A DNA stretch of 64,000 nucleotides, taken from positions 17,465,717 to 17,529,716 of the forward strand of contig NC_071330.1 of the NCBI RefSeq assembly GCF_010183535.1, given 5' to 3'. The stretch's first letter is position 1; every line of letters starts with the position of its first letter. Position numbers and translations under genes: made by a program. Under the pieces are notes generated by a model. The model saw only the letters and a list, made by a program, of their open reading frames with translations, searched no databases and was not told the origin of the DNA. The stretch is from Caenorhabditis remanei. Lineage: Eukaryota; Nematoda; Chromadorea; Rhabditida; Rhabditidae. This document shows positions 59,001 through 64,000 of this stretch, piece by piece.

Positions 59001-62000
59001 ACAACCATCAGTTCACCGGTGACGACTCCAGTCGCTGCTGCACCTCCATTGCCTATACCACCACCGATCACTGCTAAACCAACAGTTGAGGTGAGTAAAC
59101 ACTCAGAAATCTGTAAATTTCATACTGGCCGCATAACTCGCTTCAAATTGAGTTCTATGACGGTTAATAACAGTTAAAATCGGTTGATGAACGGCTCGTA
59201 TAGGTTCAGATAGATAGAGATCGTTTAAGATCGGCTAAAATTGGTCAGAAATTGATAAGGTCGGTAGTGATGCGCCAAGTTAATAACGGCTAAGATGGAC
59301 TCTTGGTGACAAACCTTTTGACATTTCTTGCTCAAGAGATCTTAACTCACTTAAAAAGCAATCGTATGAGCTGAAAAATATATCTCATAGTCAGCAAGTT
59401 CTATTTTTCTGACTTGATATTGGCCATACGTCCGTGATTTATAAGTCGGATGACGGTTTACAAACGTGTTACGGGAAAAAGTCCCAAAAAAGTCAAAAAA
59501 GTCAAACTAGACATATTAACAATGAAGCCATCCGGCCCGTAATAGGTCACAATCACTTTGAAATTGCGCTTTTTCAGTCCCAAATGACTCAATTTTTTGG
59601 TATGCTAACTATAATATTGATTAAACAACCATCCGGCCCGTATTATGTCAGTGACATTAAACTCGCTGAGATCTACATTTTTGTATATTTTTGAGCTGAT
59701 AAAACTCAGATTGAAGCGAGATACGTGAAAAAACAAATTTTTGCAATTGGATTTGAGTGATTTTGGATTTTACATTTTCCATAGTCCCTCTACCAACAGT
59801 TGCCACCAAAAAACCATAATTCTTATTCTCACTGCTAGCTGTCAACTGGCTCTCTGTGCGCATCCAGTAAGAGTTTTGTGTAAAGTAATATACTCTGGCA
59901 CTTTTTGTGTCGGCACACAATGGTACCCTTTACACTAGTAGAAGGGAGAAAGTTAATCAAAAAGACGGGCGGTGCATTTCTTATATTCCAGGTACATCCA
60001 ATGCCAACCGACGAGCGCAGTCCCTCTATGGCATCTTCGTTAAATGGATCCATTGATATCGACCTCTACAAACCGAAGCCTCCAGTGCCAATCAAGCCAA
60101 AAGGACTCAGAATTGACCATCTCAATCGGTAAGCGTTTTTCTAGATAGGTGGCACGCTTCTTACAACCGTGCTCTACCGAAACTGAAAGAAATTGTTGAG
60201 AGACTCAGAGAGAGGGCATTTCAGTGGAGCGCAGTTGTAAAAGCTGCTAATAGTATGAATATTTTTTGGAAACCTCTATATAAGTATGTGTACGTATACT
60301 ATACATATTAACCTTTCTTACACAAATAAATTCCAGTCTTATCACTCTCATATGATGTTTGCTTTTTTATGTGCAAACATTAAGAGACAGTTTACGACCT
60401 TCTTTAGGAGGAAGAGTTTCGTTTTGAAATCAAAGAAAAATCAAATTTCCAAATTTCTGAAATTTTGTGTTCTAATTATGTTCTATTATAGACATAGCCT
60501 CTGATTATAGATTTTTAGAGAATCACATTTCAAAATCGGGCCTAACTCGCTTGAAACTCAACATTATGAGCTGAAAAATATACGAAAATGTAGATCTCGG
60601 CTAGATCTATCTCTGTGACCTACTAGGCGCCAGTTGAAAACGGTTCATATCAGTTAAGATCGGCTAATGACCTTCAGTAATCAGTTGAGATCGGTTGAGG
60701 TAAGCTACGAACGGCTCGGAAAGGGCAGAGATCGCTAAGGATCGGCTGAAATTGGTCAGAAATTGCTAGAATGGCTTTTTTTTTGCTGTTTTCGGTTTTT
60801 GGCACTTTTCCCGCGGCACATTAAAAAGGACACCAGTTTTTCAAATTTTAAGATTTTTTCGATTCAGGAATCGACATTTCAATAGAAATTTTCCTTCTCG
60901 TCGTGCACATGAGAGGAACATTTCCAAAGATTTTTAAGAAAAAATTCAAAAAAGGAACATGTGCAGACGAGGAGAAGAAGAATTTCAATTAAAATGTACT
61001 GAAAATGTGCTTTTTTGGGACTTTCAGACCTCCTAACTCGTTTCAGACTGATTTTCTGGCCTTGCTCCAAAACAATGTACTCATTTTCTTGGCTTTCTAA
61101 ATCGATTCATATCTAAAATCTTAAATTTAGAATAGTGTAATAGGTCATAGATATAGATCTAGCCGAGATCTACATTTTGGTATATTTTTCAGCTTATAAT
61201 ATTGCGTTTTAAGAGAGTTACTTTGAAATTGATCTGCTAGCTAGGATTTTGGTCTACATCAGAAAACATTATATTTTCTTTCACTTTTCCTGCTATGTGA
61301 TGTTGAAACCACCCACACATTTTTCCATTATCATTTTCTTCTAAAAGTCCACATGATATTTTTCCCGCCTACTTATGAGAACCCAGCTCCCTTGGTATAA
61401 AAACTAACTGATCGAGTTTTTCCAACGTTTTTCCAAAAATTAGTGTATCATTACCAACAATTGTATACTTTCTCCCTTATAACATTCTCTCTTGTTTCTT
61501 TTCTTTTTTTTTATGACTAATATTATTTGTTTGCACTGTACGAATACGATCATAAGAAAAAAAGAGAAGAGGGGAACTGTCATCGAAAAATTTTCAGCAC
61601 CAAAGAAATTGTGCTGAAAATAGGGAGTGTCTGAAATTTGGAATTTCTAACAATTCCTAGATTTTGGTAGTCTGAACATATTAGATTGCCACAGTTCTTA
61701 CAACTGCGCTCCCCCGAAATTCCCTTGTCTTGTTTTTTCTGAGTCTCTCAATTTCGCACACTATTTTCATCGGTTACGGTAGAGCGCGGTTGTAAGAAGG
61801 GTGCCGTGCTTAAGTTAGTCATTACTGGCCTTCTCTTTTAAACAGTATCATGAGACCGCCCATTTCGATGTCTCAAATGCTTTTGTTACGATTTCAGACA
61901 CAGTATACAAACAATAGTCATAACTATAGGCGCTTTACACTTTTTCAAAAGTTTCTTTCTATTTTTATACTTTCTATTTTCAGCTCCACCTCAATGACGT

Positions 62001-63762
62001 CTCTCACCTCTCCATCGCCTCTCCAACACACCACATCATCATTCCTCAACAACTTCATGGCAACACCATCACTCATAAATCTCCAACAAGGCTACCGTAA
62101 TCCAGATCTCGGTAGTCAAGACTTGGCACGTCTTGATGCGACAAGACACGAGAGTATTCAGAAGGTGTCGAGGAAGTTGAGCACATATGAGGAGGAGAAG
62201 AATATTATTGAGAATGAGTTGGATGAGGTGAGCATTTTATTTTAATTAATGGAAATGGGTCTAACTTTGGATTAATGTATCTAAAGTTTTGTGTCAATGT
62301 GTAACATGACTGTATCTTCATTTTTGTAGTTGTGCACTTTCTTGTACAGGCCATAATTCTAACAACTTTGGTCGAGTTCAGTTGAAATTGTCCAACTTTT
62401 AGAGTGTGTTACGGTATCGCTGATTGCCTCACCAAGAAAATGTTTAATGGTTCATATAGATCAAAAGTAGAGCTCCATTTTTGTAATTGACAACTTTTTT
62501 GTACGAACGCAGCCTAGAGACTTATGGTCATTTGAAGACATTAACACTATTTTGAACTGAAATTGGTCGATTTGAGAGAGAAATTACTTTGTCGATAGGT
62601 AACTTGCTAGCGAGTACTCCTACCAAAAAGTTGTCAACTACATAAATTGAGTTCTACATTTGATCTATATGATCCATTAAAAATTTACTTGATGTGACAA
62701 TCAGTATTAGCATGACACACTCTCTAAATTGGACAATTTTCAACTGAAAACAACAAAATTGTATATCTTACTGCTCCGCACTGTATGACTGACAATTTTC
62801 CTTCTTCTCAGAAACCTTTCCTATTTCCAGACCGAACGAACCGGTGCCCGTCTTCTATCAATCGTCGAGCAACACGACAAAAATCTGGCGTCCCGAGTCC
62901 GCCGCTATCTCGACAAAAGCAAAGAATTGGTGGGGATTGAGACGAATCTCCGATTACAGTTGAGCAAGTTAAACGAACGGATTAAGGATGGAGTCATTGA
63001 TATAGTAAGTTAATTAGTTAGCAGTTAGTTGGGCAATTAATTAATTAAATGTTTCAGCAATCCGCCAGAGCCGAAGAGTCATATCTTCAGAAACGATTCA
63101 AGGATACCGACTTTTTGAGAAAGATCAGTGCGAGGAGGGAGAGTGATTATGATAAGGAATTGGTGAGTACTCAAATTGCTGAATTTTTCAAAAAAATGCG
63201 CCAAAGGTGCCCCAGCCAATATATTTTGAGAACGTAAGCATAGGGATAGCGAAAGATAGCAAAACGCGCCAAAGGTGCGCCAGATCAAGCTTAATTTCAA
63301 GCACATTGTTATTCCGATTAGGTGATAGTTTTCTCAACGTGATTTCCAAAATAAGAAGTTTCTTATAAAAATGCGCCAAAGGTGCCCCAGCTCTATGGAT
63401 ATCAGCTCTATTTTGATAGCGAAATCGCGCCAAAGGCGCCCCTGACAATATTTTGAGATCGTATGCATTGGGAGTAGCAAAAGATAGAGAAAACGCGCCA
63501 AAGGTGCCCCAGTGCTATGGATATCAGTTCTACGTTAAAGATAACGAAATCGCGCCAACGACGCGCCAGTTCAAATTTAATTTTAAAAATCCAACAATTC
63601 CAGTCGGAAATCTTCACGGAAGACCAATTCCGTCGATGGGTTTTGTTCAAGCAGGCGACCGTCCAACTCCTCCAAACCGAGTCGTCCGTCAGCTACTTCA
63701 TCCGAGAATCGAATGCGAAACTTGACGCTTTGCATCTTGTGCCACGTGGCACAAGTGCCTAA
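43939..63762 (+). CDS. Shroom-family protein with C-terminal ASD2 domain
   Basis: Nine exons in the longest model close in phase to 439 codons plus stop: 43939-44019, 54981-55084, 56080-56253, 58950 or 58949-59090, 59992-60128, 61984-62227, 62831-63004, 63058-63162, 63604-63762 (58949 is the phase-consistent start of exon 4). The N-terminal half is low-complexity, Ser/Pro/Thr-rich, with a basic patch (AKRKIRQKRTAAEE) and proline runs (PPLPIPPP). From about residue 245 the protein is predicted coiled coil and resembles the Shroom ASD2 Rho-kinase-binding domain: ESIQKVSRKL, RVRRYLDKSKELVGIE, then FTEDQFRRWVLFKQATVQLL near the end, the counterpart of the vertebrate YLTEESLxDYEHFVKMK segment. Shroom recruits Rho-kinase to apical junctions for actomyosin constriction. 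No PDZ domain is seen. ASD2 assignment is from recognised pattern; alternative first exons are listed separately. Confidence 0.82.
44455..44900. repeat. Family C fold-back in Shroom-like intron
   Basis: The arms carry ATAATTCTAACAACTTTGAC and TTAAAGTTGGACATTTTCAA, plus TGTAGTTGACAACTTTTTTC and AAAAAGTTGTTAACTACAAA. The loop (GGTCGATTTGAGAGAGAAAT) is in the opposite orientation to that at 26640-27070. Confidence 0.75.
45381..45410 (+). promoter_or_regulatory. TATA-type core promoter before exon 1b
   Basis: GGCTCCCTTAGGTATAAAT (TATAAAT at 45402-45408) lies 54 bp before the exon 1b ATG. A closely similar block (GCTCCCTTGGTATAAAA) is at 61386-61402 in the same gene. Confidence 0.45.
45462..45566 (+). 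CDS. Candidate alternative first exon 1b of the Shroom-like gene
   Basis: The 35-codon open exon starts MEQETIFCFDSLLDAAVRCW and ends GAG|GTGAGG in phase 0, the same phase as exons 1a and 1c, so it can join the shared exon at 54981. A TATA-type element sits 54 bp upstream. No transcript evidence is available. Confidence 0.45.
45612..45682. repeat. Decamer array AAGATCGGTT / AAATCGGTTG
   Basis: Seven or so ten-base units of the same type as at 29826-30023. Confidence 0.55.
45840..45975. repeat. Family A half-element in Shroom-like intron
   Basis: A single right arm with TTTTTCGAACACCATGCCTC, TTTAGAATCAGTG and GCTTTCCATATAACACATA. Confidence 0.55.
48853..48920 (+). CDS. Candidate alternative first exon 1c of the Shroom-like gene
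   Basis: TATATTTCCAG ends at 48852. The ATG at 48879 opens MMMSGTSNGIPPLK and the exon closes with AAG|GTAAGA in phase 0. The acceptor with no matching upstream exon suggests spliced-leader addition and a third promoter. Confidence 0.5.
49504..50050. mobile_element. 547-bp fold-back element with about 260-bp arms
   Basis: The left arm begins TAAAGGAGGACTGAAGTCAT and the right arm ends ATGACTTCAGTCCTCCTTTA. Arms stay alignable to the centre, e.g. GTAGTCCTCTCGGACAAAAC against TTTTGTCCGAGAGGACTACA. ORFs on opposite strands of the two arms give the same peptide, as expected of an inverted repeat. It is in the long intron of the Shroom-like gene. Confidence 0.85.
50805..51080. repeat. Family A fold-back in Shroom-like intron
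   Basis: Left arm: GACTTATATCATTGGAAAGC. Right arm: CAGACCTCGAGGGCAAAAAT and CAGCGTTTTCTCAGC. Both arms adjoin closely. Confidence 0.65.
51763..51842. repeat. Small fold-back, TTCTTACAACCGCGCTC type (copy 1)
   Basis: CTTCTTACAACCGCGCTCTA is matched inverted by GTGGAGCGCAGTTGTCAAAA. Two further copies are at 60150-60247 and 61687-61809. Confidence 0.6.
52090..52260. repeat. Family C half-element
   Basis: TTTGAGAATGTGTTACGGTG followed by TTTTTGTAGTTGACAACTTT; no inverted partner nearby. Confidence 0.6.
52818..52995. repeat. CTGGCGYG-type motif cluster 2
   Basis: Two copies, CTGGCGTGCCGTTAACGCG and CTGGTGCGCCTCTGGCGCG. Confidence 0.5.
53828..54050. mobile_element. 223-bp fold-back element with near-perfect 80-bp arms
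   Basis: ATTGTCGAAACAAACTTTCT at the left is the exact inverse of AGAAAGTTTGTTTCGACAAT at the right. The arms continue through GGACCTAAGTTGCCGCGCTC and AAATAAGCCACGCCCTCT with almost no mismatch, which implies a young insertion. The loop is about 55 bp. Confidence 0.88.
55570..56015. repeat. Family C fold-back in Shroom-like intron
   Basis: Arms: ATAATTCTAACAACTTTGAT and AACTTGTTAGAATTATGATA; loop GGTCGATTTGAGAGAGTATT. A GGTTCTGATTCG-type decamer stretch (55380-55510) precedes it. Confidence 0.7.
56675..56935. repeat. Family A fold-back in Shroom-like intron
   Basis: GACTAGGGAAGGTCATCGGG and GAGAAAACGCTGATTCC on the left; CGTTTTCTCAGCTTTCCAAT and ATAGGTCACGCCC on the right. Confidence 0.7.
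57553..58226. repeat. CTGGCGCGCC-type motif cluster 3
   Basis: At least six copies in one intron, for example CTGGCGTGGCTTCAGGCGCG, CTGGCGCGCTTCAGGCGC, CTGGCGCGCCTCAGACGCG (twice) and CTGGCGCGCCTCCAGCGC, spaced about 55-270 bp. Each is usually followed by GTTTT or CTTTT. Confidence 0.7.
59330..59730. repeat. Family B fold-back in Shroom-like intron
   Basis: Halves carry CGTATGAGCTGAAAAATATA and GAGATCTACATTTTTGTATA, with CATCCGGCCCGTAAT between. A decamer stretch (59160-59285) precedes it. Confidence 0.6.
60150..60247. repeat. Small fold-back, TTCTTACAACCG type (copy 2)
   Basis: GGCACGCTTCTTACAACCGT at the left, inverted by GTGGAGCGCAGTTGTAAAAG at the right. Confidence 0.65.
60540..61215. 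repeat. Family B fold-back containing a decamer array
   Basis: Halves: ATTATGAGCTGAAAAATATA and GAGATCTACATTTTGGTATA. The interior (60650-60770) has ten-base AGATCGGCT-like units, linking the decamer repeat to the B family. An internal short palindrome around 60880-60990 (GACGAGGAGAAG / CTTCTCGTCG) is also present. Confidence 0.6.
61386..61402 (+). promoter_or_regulatory. Possible internal promoter for an ASD2-only product
   Basis: GCTCCCTTGGTATAAAA matches the block before exon 1b. The next exon (61984) has an in-frame ATG at 61994, so a transcript from here could encode the ASD2 half alone. No clear first exon was found between. Confidence 0.35.
61687..61809. repeat. Small fold-back, TTCTTACAACCG type (copy 3)
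   Basis: GTTCTTACAACTGCGCTCCC at the left; GGTAGAGCGCGGTTGTAAGA at the right, ending in AGGGTGCC. Confidence 0.65.
62330..62770. repeat. Family C fold-back in Shroom-like intron
   Basis: Arms: ATAATTCTAACAACTTTGGT, TTTTTGTAATTGACAACTTT and their inverted partners; loop GGTCGATTTGAGAGAGAAAT. A single extra TTTTTGTAGTTGTGCACTTT precedes it. Confidence 0.7.
63197..63569. repeat. GCGCCAAAGGTGCCCCAG motif cluster 4
   Basis: Six copies in the last intron of the Shroom-like gene (near 63198, 63265, 63372, 63428, 63497, 63552), the reverse complement of the CTGGCGCGCC type. Intervening phrases also repeat, e.g. TATGGATATCAGYTCTA and GATAGCGAAATCGCGCC, so this is a degenerate compound tandem repeat. 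Confidence 0.75.
63736..63755. repeat. Perfect 20-bp palindrome at the end of the Shroom-like coding region
   Basis: CTTGTGCCACGTGGCACAAG equals its own reverse complement and is centred on the E-box CACGTG. It covers codons for LVPRGT, four codons before the stop. Confidence 0.8.
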
Positions 63763-63886
63763 TTTTGTATGAAATGTTATGTTTTCTTATTCCAACGGGT
63801 TCCCCTCTTCTTCTTTTCATCGTCCCCCTCTCAGACATTCTCAGACTATTTATATGCAAAAACCAAAATATTGTGATTCCCATTTT

Positions 63887-63892
63887 AATAAA
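63887..63892 (+). promoter_or_regulatory. Candidate poly(A) signal of the Shroom-like gene
   Basis: AATAAA, 125 bases after the stop codon at 63760-63762. Confidence 0.65.
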
Positions 63893-63940
63893 ACTCGTCT
63901 CATTTATCAAGAATTTCAGCCGAAATTAAGAAAATTTCAA

Positions 63941-64000
63941 TTATTTGTTATCGTTAGTCTCTGGATTCATGTTCTCCATGATTTGTTCCACTTTGCTCTC
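63941..64000 (-). CDS. 3' end of a convergent gene (partial)
   Basis: On the minus strand the edge sequence is open for 19 codons, ESKVEQIMENMNPETNDNK, then TAA at 63943-63941. The polar helical tail, ordinary codon use and the convergent layout fit the end of a real gene, but only 60 bases are visible, so no family can be named. The 178 bp between the two stops would hold both 3' UTRs. Confidence 0.5.
   Translation of the reverse strand, partial: ESKVEQIMENMNPETNDNK

Overview
The window is nuclear DNA from a Caenorhabditis-like nematode. The base composition is AT-rich, introns are flanked by TTTTCAG acceptors and GTRAGT donors, several gene starts sit just behind an acceptor-like site with no upstream exon (trans-splicing signature), one tRNA-Tyr carries an 11-nt intron, and fold-back repeats fill introns and intergenic DNA. 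No prokaryotic feature, CRISPR array or rRNA was seen. Exon models were built by hand from splice sites and kept only where the reading phase closes exactly. 

Layout. (1) 2-19,721, minus strand: two tandem paralogous genes of 1,602 and 1,532 codons for large secreted cysteine-rich proteins. Each has a signal peptide exon, a basic proprotein-convertase-like site, EB-type cysteine modules, five Kunitz/BPTI-type domains and a long run of lustrin-type CP...GYxCQ...CC repeats. They look like apical extracellular matrix or cuticle proteins or protease-inhibitor scaffolds; the exact role is inferred. Their exon structures differ strongly. (2) 21,773-21,856: tRNA-Tyr(GTA). (3) 21,857-27,747: no gene recognised; MITE-like elements, including one with GC-rich ends and a clean 8-bp target duplication. 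(4) 27,748-31,080, plus strand: a complete five-exon SLC22/organic-cation-transporter-like MFS gene. (5) 31,400-35,770: a retroelement and satellite nest, with decayed RTE-like reverse transcriptase remains, a 23-unit tandem array of exactly 133-bp units, and a Pao/BEL-like Gag zinc-knuckle fragment. (6) 35,800-43,900: no gene recognised; repeats and microsatellites. (7) 43,939-63,762, plus strand: a gene whose C-terminal half matches the Shroom ASD2 domain, with at least three candidate first exons spread over 5 kb, an 11-kb intron before the first shared exon, and a possible internal promoter for an ASD2-only product. (8) 63,941-64,000, minus strand: the last codons of a convergent gene that continues outside the window. 

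The genes do not form an obvious pathway or operon. The points most worth attention are the 133-bp satellite (each unit holds an intact 29-codon ORF), the paralogous Kunitz/lustrin pair with a convertase-like site in the same place, the Shroom-family gene with multiple promoters, and several fold-back element families, two with 8-bp target duplications.
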